64,000 bases of DNA, from NCBI RefSeq assembly GCF_000472925.1, contig NZ_AXAS01000024.1, forward strand, positions 1 through 64,000, written 5' to 3'. Source of the stretch: Bradyrhizobium sp. Ec3.3. Its GTDB lineage: Bacteria; Pseudomonadota; Alphaproteobacteria; Rhizobiales; Xanthobacteraceae. Shown piece after piece: positions 25,688 through 34,885 of the stretch; position 1 is the first letter of the stretch, and the number at the start of each line of letters is the position of its first letter. The notes under the pieces are model-generated. The model worked only from the letters and a program-made list of their open reading frames with translations, searched no databases and was not told the DNA's origin. The position numbers and the translations under genes are program-made.

Positions 25688-26455
25688 CTAGCAGGTCGCC
25701 TTGCCGCAGCGTGCGACGCCGATCTTTTCCTTCAGGCCGTCGAGGCCGATGGCGCCGACCACGATCTGCTTGCCGATCACGTAGCTCGGCGTGCCGTTCA
25801 TGCCCATCGCTTCGGCGAGCTTGAAGTTCTCCTCGATCGTGGCGCGCACTTCCGGAGTGGCCATGTCCTTCTCGATCTTCGCGACGTCGAGACCGGCTTC
25901 CTTGGCGGCGGCAAGCGCGTGCGCCTTGTCGGCCTGGCCGCGGCCGCCGAGCAGCTTCTGGTGGAAGTCGAGATACTTCTTGCCGGTGGGATCCTGCATG
26001 CGGACGGCGACCGCAACCTGCGCCGCCTCGACCGAGCCCTGGCTCAGCACCGGAAACTCCTTGAGCACGACCTTCAGCTTGGGATCGGCCTTCATGAGAT
26101 CGAGCATGTCGGTCATCGCGCGCTTGCAGTAGCCGCAATTGTAGTCGAAGAACTCGACGAAGGTGACGTCGCCGTCCTTGTTGCCGAGCACGACCTGGCG
26201 CGGCGAGTTGAAGATCGCATCCGCATTCTGCGCAATGCTTGCTTCGTGCTTCTGCGCTTCGGCTGCCGCCTGGCGCTTGCTGAGCTCGGCCATCGCATCC
26301 TCGAGCACCTCGGGATGGCTGACGAGATAGTTCTTGATGATCGTCTCGATGTCGGAGCGCTGGGTGTCGGTGAAGCTGTCGGCCGCGGCCGGCCCGGTTG
26401 CGCCGAACACGGCGAGCGCAAACAGGGCGGGTACGATCAGGCGCAGCGAAGGCAT
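25688..26455 (-). CDS. ScsC/DsbA-like periplasmic thiol:disulfide oxidoreductase
   Basis: The 255-residue protein has a signal peptide (LIVPALFALAVFGATGPAAA). An N-terminal helical segment, TQRSDIETIIKNYLVSHPEV, resembles the ScsC oligomerisation domain. The thioredoxin-type active site is FDYNCGYCKRAM with Cys107 and Cys110 (CGYC), and the cis-Pro is in NGTPSYVIG. The last residues RCGKATC add two Cys. It likely shuffles disulfides in the periplasm. ATG 26455 has AGAGGA eight bases upstream; a longer frame extends across the next gene and is rejected. Confidence 0.92.
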   Translation of the reverse strand: MPSLRLIVPALFALAVFGATGPAAADSFTDTQRSDIETIIKNYLVSHPEVLEDAMAELSKRQAAAEAQKHEASIAQNADAIFNSPRQVVLGNKDGDVTFVEFFDYNCGYCKRAMTDMLDLMKADPKLKVVLKEFPVLSQGSVEAAQVAVAVRMQDPTGKKYLDFHQKLLGGRGQADKAHALAAAKEAGLDVAKIEKDMATPEVRATIEENFKLAEAMGMNGTPSYVIGKQIVVGAIGLDGLKEKIGVARCGKATC

Positions 26456-26567
26456 TGGCAAATCCTCTGGTCGAAAGCAGGTTTCGGAAGACATCCCGGC
26501 CGATCTAACCTGGCCGCGCCGTGACGTCGTGGTGTTGGTGTCATTGCGTCGGTGTCGTTCTAAGCGT

Positions 26568-27971
26568 CTAATTGTTGCGTGGCGGTTTTGACGCCACGAT
26601 GTCATCGGCCTTGACCCAGCCGGGCGTGCCAATGGCGAAACGGGTTTTTGCGCGCGTCGCAAGCTCGCGTGCGGTCTTGTTGTCGCCGCGCAGGTAAGCT
26701 GCCTGCGCCGACGCCAAATCGGCCTCCGCATAGTCCCCCTTGCGGCCATAGGCCATGGCGAGCTGTGTGTAGCCGATCGGCGCCTCCGGCTCCCGCGCCA
26801 CCGCGGCACGGAGAATCCGGATCGCTTCGTCCGTGTAGGACTTATTATCAGTTCCGACCAGAGCCTGCCCAAGTAACATCTCGATGAGCGGGGCGTTGCC
26901 GGACAGCTGCACCGCCTTGTGCAGGGCAGGGATCGCTTCCGCCGCCTTCCCGCTCTCGAGCAGTGCCTGGCCGCGCACCTCGTAGAAATACGGGTTGTTC
27001 GGCTGCGCCTGGATCAGCGCGTCGATCTGGGACAGCGCGCTGCGCAGGTCGCCGTGCAGATAGGTGCTGATGGCGCGGGCATAGCGGGCTGGTATGCTGT
27101 CGTTGGACAGCGGATAGCGGCGGTAGACAGTCTCGGGCCGCTCCATGAAGGCGGAGACCTTGGCGCGAACCATGTCATGGCGCGCCTGGAGTGCCGGATC
27201 GTCCTTCTTGTCCCAATAGGGGCTGGCGCGGGCGAACTGGGCGAGCGCCTCGACGCGCTCGGCCGGCATCGGATGCGACTGCAAATAGGGATCGGCGCCG
27301 CGCGCGGCGAACAGGCTCTCGCTGGTGAAGCGCTTGAACGTCTCGTACATGCCCTTCGGCGACTGCTGGGTCGCGGTCAGGAACTTCACGCCGGCACGGT
27401 CGGCGTTCTCCTCCTGTTGGCGCTGATAGGACAACAGCGAGCGGCGGATCATCTCCTGCGGTCCGGCGACGGCGGCCGCGCCGGCATTGGCGAGACCACT
27501 GTTCGCGTTGCCGCTGCGGGCGCCCGCGACCATGGCGCCTGCGCCGAGCAGCATGGCGATGATCATCTGCGTCTGGGCGTTGGCGAGCTGCTCGCGCAGC
27601 TTGGCGAGATGCCCGCCGGCCAGATGCCCGGTCTCGTGCGCGAGCACGCCGATCAGCTGGTTCGGGGTTTCCGACTGCATGATCGCGCCGTAATTGACGA
27701 AGATGCGGCGGCCATCAGCGACGAACGCGTTGAACGATGCGTCGTTGAGGATCACCATCTGGATGTTCTGCTTCTCCAGACCCGCGGCGCGCAGGATGGG
27801 TCGGGTATATTCGCGCAGCAGTTGCTCGGTCTCGGTGTCGCGCAGCACCGGCGGACCTCTGGGGCTCTCCTGCGCCTTGATCGCCGGGAGCGGCGCCAGC
27901 ACCATGGCGGTCGCGGTCACGATGGCGGTGAGAGCGGAGGCCTTCTTGCGCAAAGCGAGCTGTAGCAACAT
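26568..27971 (-). CDS. M48 metalloprotease with TPR repeats (BepA-like)
   Basis: The 467-residue protein has a signal-like N terminus (ALTAIVTATAMVLAPLPAIKAQ). The M48 zinc site is VLAHETGHLAGGHL at 110-123, and the third ligand is in QQEENADRAGVKF. The C-terminal half carries TPR-like helices (PYFYEVRGQALLESGKAAEA, IGYTQLAMAYGRKGDYAEAD). This domain order matches BepA/YfgC, a periplasmic protease/chaperone of outer-membrane assembly. Transcription is divergent from the aminotransferase. Confidence 0.92.
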   Translation of the reverse strand: MLLQLALRKKASALTAIVTATAMVLAPLPAIKAQESPRGPPVLRDTETEQLLREYTRPILRAAGLEKQNIQMVILNDASFNAFVADGRRIFVNYGAIMQSETPNQLIGVLAHETGHLAGGHLAKLREQLANAQTQMIIAMLLGAGAMVAGARSGNANSGLANAGAAAVAGPQEMIRRSLLSYQRQQEENADRAGVKFLTATQQSPKGMYETFKRFTSESLFAARGADPYLQSHPMPAERVEALAQFARASPYWDKKDDPALQARHDMVRAKVSAFMERPETVYRRYPLSNDSIPARYARAISTYLHGDLRSALSQIDALIQAQPNNPYFYEVRGQALLESGKAAEAIPALHKAVQLSGNAPLIEMLLGQALVGTDNKSYTDEAIRILRAAVAREPEAPIGYTQLAMAYGRKGDYAEADLASAQAAYLRGDNKTARELATRAKTRFAIGTPGWVKADDIVASKPPRNN

Positions 27972-28136
27972 CGATCGGTCTTGAAATGCAGTTTTGTGAT
28001 TGGTCTTGGTGATTGGCGTCGGACCGGATACGGGCTATGCCCTAATGAGCCGCACAATGCGGCCAGTCTGGGGCGCGGACGCCCCCGTTCCCGGCCCCCC
28101 AAGGGTTCCGAACTGGAAGCGAAATAGCAGATATTG

Positions 28137-29324
28137 ATGGCCGATGCGATATTGAGGAACCGGCTGGAGCCTTGGCTGACGCCATCCCGCCGCAGTGACG
28201 TTCCCCCCTTCATGGTGATGGACGTGATGGCGGCGGCCGCGCGTATAGAGGCAGCCGGCGGCCACGTCATTCATATGGAGGTCGGACAGCCCGCCGCGCC
28301 GGCCCCGAAGACCGCGATCGCGGCCGCCCACAGGGCACTGGACACCACGCGGATCGATTATACCTCCGCGCTCGGCATCCCCTCGTTGCGCGAGCGCATC
28401 GCGCGCCATTATCGCGACGCCTATGGCTGTGCGGTGAGCCCCGAGCGGATCGTCGTCACCACCGGGTCTTCCGGCGGCTTCATTCTGGCCTTCCTTGCCC
28501 TGTTCGAGCCAGGTGACCGCGTCGCGGTGACGGTGCCCGGCTATCCGCCATACCGTCATATCCTGACCGCGCTGGGCTGCGAGCCGGTGCCGATCGAGAC
28601 CACCAGCGAGACCCGTCACGCTCTGACCGGCGAGGCGCTGCTGGCTGCCCATCGCAAGGCGCCGCTCAAGGGCGTGCTGGTTGCAAGCCCCGCCAACCCC
28701 ACCGGGACCATGATGTCCAGGGAAGCGCTATCCAGCCTGATCGCAGCCGCCGAGGGCGCCGGTATTCGCTTCATCTCGGACGAGATCTATCACGGCCTCG
28801 ACTATGCTTTTCCCGCCGTCACCGCAGCGGCGCTGTCGGACCATGCGCTCATCATCAATTCGTTCTCGAAATATTTTTGCATGACTGGCTGGCGGGTCGG
28901 CTGGATGGTCGTGCCGGACGTCCTGGTGCGGCCGGTCGAGCGGCTCCAGCAGAACCTGTCGATCTCGGTGCCGTCGCTGTCGCAGATCGCGGCTGAAGCA
29001 GCATTCGACGGCGCTGCCGAGATGGAGGAGATCAAGCACGGCTATCAGGAGAACCGCCGCATCCTGATCGAGGGCCTGCCCAAGGCGGGCCTGACCAAGT
29101 TCCTGCCCGCCGATGGCGCATTCTATCTCTATGCCGACGTGTCGGATTTCACCTCCGACAGCTTTGAGTTCGCCAAGCAGATGCTGGAGCAGGCCCATGT
29201 CGCGGCCACGCCCGGCATCGACTTCGATCCCGTGCACGGCCGCTCTTTCATCCGCTTCTCCTATGCGAGATCGGGGGAGGAGATGCGGGAAGCAGTTGAC
29301 CGGATCGCCCACTGGCTTAAATAG
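28137..29324 (+). CDS. PLP-dependent class I/II aminotransferase
   Basis: The 395-residue enzyme has the fold-type I layout: N-terminal VGQPAAPAP, TSALGIPSLRERIARHY, the PLP contact in SPANPTGTMMS and EIYHGLDY, and the Schiff-base Lys in NSFSKYFCMTGWRVGWM. Closest in style to the aspartate/alanine aminotransferases. Substrate is not determinable. bioY follows 33 bases later in the same direction, so they may share a transcript. Confidence 0.9.
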   Translation: MADAILRNRLEPWLTPSRRSDVPPFMVMDVMAAAARIEAAGGHVIHMEVGQPAAPAPKTAIAAAHRALDTTRIDYTSALGIPSLRERIARHYRDAYGCAVSPERIVVTTGSSGGFILAFLALFEPGDRVAVTVPGYPPYRHILTALGCEPVPIETTSETRHALTGEALLAAHRKAPLKGVLVASPANPTGTMMSREALSSLIAAAEGAGIRFISDEIYHGLDYAFPAVTAAALSDHALIINSFSKYFCMTGWRVGWMVVPDVLVRPVERLQQNLSISVPSLSQIAAEAAFDGAAEMEEIKHGYQENRRILIEGLPKAGLTKFLPADGAFYLYADVSDFTSDSFEFAKQMLEQAHVAATPGIDFDPVHGRSFIRFSYARSGEEMREAVDRIAHWLK

Positions 29325-29357
29325 CCGCCAGTTTTTGAGAGCCTTCCGGAGTTCAAC

Positions 29358-29966
29358 GTGTCCGATAGATCGCCTGCCGCCGCGCCGCATTTTCCTCTCG
29401 CCACCATCGTGTGGCCGGTCCAAAGCGGCGAAGCCGCGGGCGCGCTGCGCGCGGTCGTGCTGGTTGCGTTTGGAACGGCCTTGATGGCGCTATCAGCCAA
29501 GGTCAGCCTGCCGCTGCCCTATGTGCCCATGACCTTGCAGACCCTGGTCGTGCTGATGATCGGCGCTGCCTTTGGCTGGCGCCTCGGTAGCGCAACCATG
29601 ATCGCGTATCTCGCGGAAGGCGCAATGGGCCTGCCGGTGTTCGCAGGCCCGGTGGGCGGCCTCGCTCCGCTCGTCGGCCCCACGGCCGGATATCTGTTCG
29701 GCTTCGTCGCGGCGGCCTTCGTCACGGGCTTTCTCGCGGAGCGGGGCTGGGATCGGAGCATGGCCTGGCTGTTCGCGGCCATGGCCATCGGCCACATCGT
29801 CATTTTGGCGATGGGCTTCGCCTGGCTTGCGTTCGGCCTCGGGCTTGGCGCTGTCAAGGCCTGGCAGGTCGGTATCGTGCCGTTCATCGCGGCGTCGCTG
29901 ATCAAGAATGCGCTCGGGGCGACCTTGATGCCGGCCGCGCGCCGGATCGTCGATCGCCGCCACTAG
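29358..29966 (+). CDS. bioY: Biotin transporter BioY
   Basis: The 202-residue membrane protein starts at GTG. About six helices carry the BioY signature: KVSLPLPYVPMTLQTLVVLM, AEGAMGLPVFAG, and LVGPTAGYLFGFVAAAFVTG. It is the substrate-binding S component of an ECF-type importer; no bioM/bioN is adjacent, and solitary BioY is known to work in some alphaproteobacteria. It could supply biotin for AccB/AccC. Confidence 0.95.
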   Translation: MSDRSPAAAPHFPLATIVWPVQSGEAAGALRAVVLVAFGTALMALSAKVSLPLPYVPMTLQTLVVLMIGAAFGWRLGSATMIAYLAEGAMGLPVFAGPVGGLAPLVGPTAGYLFGFVAAAFVTGFLAERGWDRSMAWLFAAMAIGHIVILAMGFAWLAFGLGLGAVKAWQVGIVPFIAASLIKNALGATLMPAARRIVDRRH

Positions 29967-30014
29967 GCGGTCAACGGTCGAGCAGTTCCATTTGACTCGG
30001 CCCGCCAAGTTGAT

Positions 30015-30030
30015 CTTGGCTAGAACCAAG
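30015..30030. promoter_or_regulatory. Small inverted repeat upstream of dctA
   Basis: CTTGG and CCAAG enclose six bases and lie 20 bases before the dctA start. It could be an operator; no sigma-54 site was seen. Confidence 0.25.
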
Positions 30031-30050
30031 AGAATTGAGGGGAGGGAGCA

Positions 30051-31388
30051 ATGACAACGACAACGATGACGGCGGCCGCGCCTGCCGCAAAGGCCGCGGC
30101 CAAGCCGTGGTACAAGGTTCTCTATGTCCAGGTGCTGATCGCCATCTTCCTGGGCGCCATCGTCGGCTGGCTGTGGCCTACGGTCGCAACCAACGACTGG
30201 ATCAAGGCGATGGGCGACGGCTTCATCAAGCTGATCAAGATGGTGATCGCCCCGATCATCTTCTGCACCGTGGTCTCGGGCATCGCCCACATCCAGGACG
30301 CCAAGAAGGTCGGCCGCATCGGCGTCAAGGCGCTGGTCTATTTCGAGATCGTCTCGACCTTCGCGCTCCTGATCGGGCTCGTCGTCGGCAATCTGGTTCG
30401 TCCCGGCGCGGGTTTCGGCAGTGCGGCGGCGAACGCGCAGGCGGTTGCCAACTACGCCAAGCAGGCCGAGGGACAGAAGAGCGTCGACTTCATCCTGCAC
30501 ATCATCCCTGACACCGTGGTCGGCGCCTTCGCGCAAGGCGAGATCCTCCAGGTGCTCTTGTTCTCGGTGCTGTTCGGCTTCGCCATCATGGGGCTCGGCG
30601 AGCGTGGCCATACGATCCGCAGCTTCATCGATGATGCCGCCCATGCCGTGTTCGGTGTCATCTCGATCGTGATGCGCGCAGCGCCGATCGGCGCATTCGG
30701 CGCGATGGCCTATACGATCGGCAAGTTCGGCACCGGCGCGATCCTCAACCTGATCGGGCTGATCGCGACCTTCTATGTCACCGCTGCGCTGTTCGTGTTC
30801 GTCGTGCTCGGCACGATCGCGCGCTTTGCGGGGTTCTCGATCTTCAAGTTCCTGGCGTACATCAAGGACGAGCTCCTGATCGTGCTCGGCACCTCGTCGT
30901 CGGAAAGCGCGTTGCCGTCCTTGATGGAGAAGCTGGAACGGCTCGGCTGCTCCAAGTCGGTGGTCGGCCTCGTGGTGCCCACTGGCTACTCGTTCAACCT
31001 CGACGGCACCAACATTTACATGACGCTGGCGACCCTGTTCATCGCGCAGGCGCTCGGCGTCGATCTGAGCTTCGGCCAGCAAATCACCATCCTGGTGGTG
31101 GCGATGCTGACCTCGAAGGGTGCCTCCGGCATCACCGGCGCCGGTTTCATCACGCTCGCTGCGACACTGGCGGTGGTCGATCCACGGCTCGTGCCGGGCA
31201 TGGCGATCGTGCTCGGCATCGACAAGTTCATGAGCGAATGCCGCGCGCTGACCAACCTCTGCGGCAACGGCGTCGCCTGCGTGATCGTCGCCTGGTGGGA
31301 GGGCGAGCTCGATCGCGAGAAGCTCAGTGCGCGACTGAGCCAGCAGATCGATCCGACCGACATGGAGACGGCGCTCACGACGGACTGA
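30051..31388 (+). CDS. dctA: C4-dicarboxylate/proton symporter
   Basis: This 445-residue carrier of the DAACS family imports succinate, malate and fumarate across the inner membrane. Signatures: LYVQVLIAIFLGAIVGWLWP, FIKLIKMVIAPIIFCTVVSG, the serine-rich LGTSSSESALPSLMEKLERL, GYSFNLDGTNIYMTLATLF, and SKGASGITGAGFITLAATLA. In rhizobia DctA feeds bacteroids, but the usual dctBD regulators are not adjacent. A hairpin terminator follows. Confidence 0.96.
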   Translation: MTTTTMTAAAPAAKAAAKPWYKVLYVQVLIAIFLGAIVGWLWPTVATNDWIKAMGDGFIKLIKMVIAPIIFCTVVSGIAHIQDAKKVGRIGVKALVYFEIVSTFALLIGLVVGNLVRPGAGFGSAAANAQAVANYAKQAEGQKSVDFILHIIPDTVVGAFAQGEILQVLLFSVLFGFAIMGLGERGHTIRSFIDDAAHAVFGVISIVMRAAPIGAFGAMAYTIGKFGTGAILNLIGLIATFYVTAALFVFVVLGTIARFAGFSIFKFLAYIKDELLIVLGTSSSESALPSLMEKLERLGCSKSVVGLVVPTGYSFNLDGTNIYMTLATLFIAQALGVDLSFGQQITILVVAMLTSKGASGITGAGFITLAATLAVVDPRLVPGMAIVLGIDKFMSECRALTNLCGNGVACVIVAWWEGELDREKLSARLSQQIDPTDMETALTTD

Positions 31389-31438
31389 GCCGCAAGCTGA
31401 TCGTAACGGCGCCTCGCGCCGCTGCGCCTTGAAACTGG

Positions 31439-31477
31439 AGGGCTGGTCGACATCGTCGATCAGCCCTTGCTGTTTTT
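31439..31477 (+). terminator. Terminator of dctA
   Basis: AGGGCTGGTCGA pairs with TCGATCAGCCCT (one wobble) around five bases and is followed by TGCTGTTTTT. Confidence 0.8.
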
Positions 31478-31558
31478 GCCAGGCGCCAAAGTGACGGAAT
31501 TTTCGCGCCCGTCCGTTTAACCCCCATCGGGATTTCGGGGTGAAGGGCGGGTGGCATC

Positions 31559-33643
31559 GTGGGCAAGGCGGCGGTCGATCGGATTCTGTTGCAGGCGGTG
31601 GAGCATTACGAGGCGGGGCAGCCGGATCAGGCCGGCCTGTTGTGCGGCGAAGTCCTGAAGGCGCATCCCGACCATGTGCCGGCGCTGCATCTGTCCGCCG
31701 TGGTCGCTTTTGTGACCGATCGCGCGAGCGACGGGGCGAGCCTGCTGAGCCGCCTGTTCAGCCTCGATCCCGACCACGCGCCGGCCCTCGTCACGCTGGG
31801 CGATGCGCTTGCCGTAAAGGGCGAGCGGGACGGCGCGGTGGCGGCGTTTCAGCGCGCGCTGCTGGGGCGGCCGCGCGACGCGGCCCTCTACAACAAGCTC
31901 GGCGTGGCGCTGGCTGAGCTGTCGCGCTTCGAAGAGGCGGAAGCCGCCTATCGGCGCGCCATCGAGATCGATCCGCATCTGATCCGTGCGCATTTCAACC
32001 TGGCCGTCGCGCTGGCGGGGCAGGGACGGCTCGCAGAGGCCGAGAACGCTTATCGCGAGGTCATCGCAAGGGATCCAGCGCATCGCGGCGTCTGGCTCAA
32101 TCTCGGCAACGTGCTTGCGGATCGGAAGAAGCTCGACGAGGCCGTGATGGCCTATCGTCGCGCCCTCGAAGCGGGCGCCGAGGATCCGGGCCTGCTTTGC
32201 AATCTCGGCGCTGCGCTCTACCGCAAGGGCGAGCTCGAGGAGGCGATCGCGCATTATCGCCGCGCGATCGCGCTTGATCCGGACAACCTTCCGGCGCTGC
32301 GGTTGCTCGGTCTCGTCCTGCACGAGGCCGGCCACCTGCATCAGGCGGCCGCGACCTACCAGCGGACCATCGCGCGCGATCCGGCTGATCACGTGATCAC
32401 CAGCAATCTTGGCGCCTGCCTGTGCGAGCTCGGACTTTTCGACGAGGCCATCGCGGCCTGCGAGCGCGCGCTGGAGCTGAAGGCCGATCATGCGCCAGCC
32501 CACACCAATCTCGGCATCATCTTCGAGAAGCAGGGCCGTGTCGAAGCGGCTGTTGCCGCTCATCGCCGCGCCGTCGTCGCCGATCCCGCCTATGCCAAGG
32601 GCCATGCGAACCTCGCGGTGGCGCTGCGTAACGCCGGCGAGATCGACGCGGCGCTTGCCGCCTCGCACCAGGCCATCGCGCTCGATCCGGAGCAGCCGCT
32701 CGCGCAATATAACCACGCGCATTTCCTGCTGATGAACGGCGACTTCGCCAGCGGCTTTGAAGCCTATCAATGGCGGCGCAGGTGCAAAACCCTCTCGGAC
32801 GGCGATCCGATCTTCAGCGAGCCGGAATGGCGGGGCGAGCCGCTTCTAGGCTGCAGGCTTCTGCTGTTCGCCGAATACGGGCTCGGCGACGCCCTGCAAT
32901 TCGTGCGCTACCTGCCGATGGTGGCCGCCCAGGGCGGCTCCATCATCCTCCAGGTCCAGCCGGCGCTCGCCTCGCTGCTGCGCATGATGGAGGGCGTCAC
33001 CGTGATCGCGCGCGGCGAGCCGCTGCCGCCGTTCGACGTGCAGCTGCCGCTGATGAGCCTGCCGCGCGTGTTCGGCACGACGCTCGATACGATCCCGTCG
33101 AACGTGCCCTATCTGCATCCGGATCCGGCAAGGGTCTTGCGATGGCGCGCCGCGCTCGATGGTCTAAGCGCGCTGAAGGTCGGCGTGGTCTGGGCTGGCA
33201 ATCCCAGGCACAAGGGCGACGCGCAGCGCTCCCTGTTGGCAGAAGAGGTCTTGCCGTGCCTGATCACGCCGGGCGTGCAGCTTTACAGCTTGCAGAAGGA
33301 GCCGCGCGAGGCTGACGTCCCGGTGCTGGCGGCGCTTGGCACCGACATCATCGATCTCGCGCCGGCGCTCGGCGATTTTTCCGATACCGCCGCGGCGGTC
33401 GCAGCGCTCGATCTCGTCATCGCCGTGGACACCTCGGTTGCGCATCTTGCCGGCGCGCTCGGCCGCCCGGTCTGGATGCTCCTGCCTTACGCGCTCGACT
33501 GGCGCTGGCTGCGCGATCGCGAGGACAGCCCATGGTATCCGACCATGCGGCTGTTCCGACAGCGCAGGCCGGGCGAATGGGACGATCCGCTAATGCGAAT
33601 GTCGGCCGCGCTGGCGGTTCTCGCCGCGAAACACGCTGGCTAG
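31559..33643 (+). CDS. TPR protein with C-terminal glycosyltransferase-like domain
   Basis: The 694-residue protein starts at GTG. The N-terminal two-thirds (about 1-400) comprise some ten TPR units, for example AYRRAIEIDPHLIRAHFNLA. The C-terminal 250 residues have LLFAEYGLGDALQFVRYLP, VGVVWAGNPRHKGDAQRSL and VIAVDTSVAHLAGALGRPVW, as in tetratricopeptide-containing glycosyltransferases and heptosyltransferase-like enzymes. Role is probably protein or glycan modification; the substrate is unknown. The last four bases overlap the end of the oxidase gene. Confidence 0.85.
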   Translation: MGKAAVDRILLQAVEHYEAGQPDQAGLLCGEVLKAHPDHVPALHLSAVVAFVTDRASDGASLLSRLFSLDPDHAPALVTLGDALAVKGERDGAVAAFQRALLGRPRDAALYNKLGVALAELSRFEEAEAAYRRAIEIDPHLIRAHFNLAVALAGQGRLAEAENAYREVIARDPAHRGVWLNLGNVLADRKKLDEAVMAYRRALEAGAEDPGLLCNLGAALYRKGELEEAIAHYRRAIALDPDNLPALRLLGLVLHEAGHLHQAAATYQRTIARDPADHVITSNLGACLCELGLFDEAIAACERALELKADHAPAHTNLGIIFEKQGRVEAAVAAHRRAVVADPAYAKGHANLAVALRNAGEIDAALAASHQAIALDPEQPLAQYNHAHFLLMNGDFASGFEAYQWRRRCKTLSDGDPIFSEPEWRGEPLLGCRLLLFAEYGLGDALQFVRYLPMVAAQGGSIILQVQPALASLLRMMEGVTVIARGEPLPPFDVQLPLMSLPRVFGTTLDTIPSNVPYLHPDPARVLRWRAALDGLSALKVGVVWAGNPRHKGDAQRSLLAEEVLPCLITPGVQLYSLQKEPREADVPVLAALGTDIIDLAPALGDFSDTAAAVAALDLVIAVDTSVAHLAGALGRPVWMLLPYALDWRWLRDREDSPWYPTMRLFRQRRPGEWDDPLMRMSAALAVLAAKHAG

Positions 33644-34878
33644 AAGCGCTCCGGCCGGTACGGCGCGGGATCGATCGACGGCCTCTCGCCGCTCATCATC
33701 TCCGCGAGCAGGCGTCCGGTCGCGGGCCCCAGCGTAAAGCCCTGGTGACCGTGGCCGAAATTCATCCAGAGCCCGCGATGGTGCGGCGCAGGCCCCAGCA
33801 CCGGCAACATATCGGGCGTGCAGGGCCGCGTGCCATACCACGGCTCGGGTTCGGCGCGGCCGCCGAGATCGAGCAGTTCTCGCGCGGAGGCCTCAGCACT
33901 GGCGAGTTGCACGGGCGTTGCCGGCGCATCCGGTCCGGTCAACTCGGCGCCGGTGGTGATCCGGATGCCCTTGGCCATCGGCCCCATGGCATAGCCTCTT
34001 GCCGTATCGACCAGCGGCAGGTCGAGCGAAGCGCCGCCGCTATAGTGCATATGGTAGCCGCGCTTGCGCACCAGCGGAATGCGGTAGCCGAACTTTTGCA
34101 ACAGATCGGGCGACCACGGTCCGAGGGTGACGACGACATTGGCCGCATCGATCGGTCCGTCGTCGGTCTGCACCGACCATCCGGACGAGGTCTGCTGCAA
34201 CGTCTGCGCATCGCCGAGAAGGATATGGCCGCCGAGGCGCTGGAACAGTTCGGCATAGGTGGCGACCAAGGCGCCGGGATCCGACACGGTCCAGGTGTCG
34301 AGCCAGTGGATGGCACCGGGAAGATCATCGCGCAGGATCGGTTCGGCCTTCGCGAGCTCGCTGCCGGACAGCACGCGGAAGTTCACGCCGAAGTCGCGCT
34401 GGTTTTCCTCCGCGGTCTTGATCGCGAGCTCGAGCGCGGCGGGATCGCGATGCAGCAGCCGGTAGCCGGCGCGACGAATGAGATTGTCGGCGTGCGCCTC
34501 GCGGATGAGGGTATCGTGCTCTGATGTCGCATAGGCGATCAGGCGCGCCCATGCCTCGATCGCCTCGCGATGCCGCTTCGGCGCCGAATGCCACCAATAG
34601 CGGAGCAGGGGCTCGACGTGGCGGTGCAGGGACGCAAGGCTGTAGCGGACGTCGTTGGTGCGGCCGGTCACGATCTTCAACAGCGTCGCAAAGTCGCGCG
34701 GCATTGGATATGGCCGCACAGCCTCCGCCTGGATCATTCCGGCATTGCCGTAGCTGGTCTCCCGGCCCGGCTCCCTGCGGTCGACGAGCGTCACCGACCA
34801 GCCGCGCCGCTGCAAGTGCAGCGCCGCGCTGACACCGATCATGCCGCCGCCAAGGACGATTGTGCTTTGCATCGGCAT
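33640..34878 (-). CDS. FAD-dependent D-amino-acid oxidase/dehydrogenase family protein
   Basis: The 412-residue DAO-family enzyme has the FAD motif IVLGGGMIGVSAALHLQRRG at the N terminus, DRREPGRETSYGNAG following, a substrate region (LSGSELAKAEPILRDDLPGA), and the C-terminal FAD contact NFGHGHQGFTLGPATGRLL. It resembles DadA-like dehydrogenases of amines and amino acids. It is seven bases downstream of an MFS carrier and one gene from an amidase, so it may oxidise the amine freed by that amidase. Confidence 0.9.
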   Translation of the reverse strand: MPMQSTIVLGGGMIGVSAALHLQRRGWSVTLVDRREPGRETSYGNAGMIQAEAVRPYPMPRDFATLLKIVTGRTNDVRYSLASLHRHVEPLLRYWWHSAPKRHREAIEAWARLIAYATSEHDTLIREAHADNLIRRAGYRLLHRDPAALELAIKTAEENQRDFGVNFRVLSGSELAKAEPILRDDLPGAIHWLDTWTVSDPGALVATYAELFQRLGGHILLGDAQTLQQTSSGWSVQTDDGPIDAANVVVTLGPWSPDLLQKFGYRIPLVRKRGYHMHYSGGASLDLPLVDTARGYAMGPMAKGIRITTGAELTGPDAPATPVQLASAEASARELLDLGGRAEPEPWYGTRPCTPDMLPVLGPAPHHRGLWMNFGHGHQGFTLGPATGRLLAEMMSGERPSIDPAPYRPERF

Positions 34879-34885
34879 GTGCCCC

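Noticed and set aside
30051..31388. Sigma-54 promoter for dctA
   Set aside because: No TGGC-N7-TGC-like element was found in the 84 bases before the gene.
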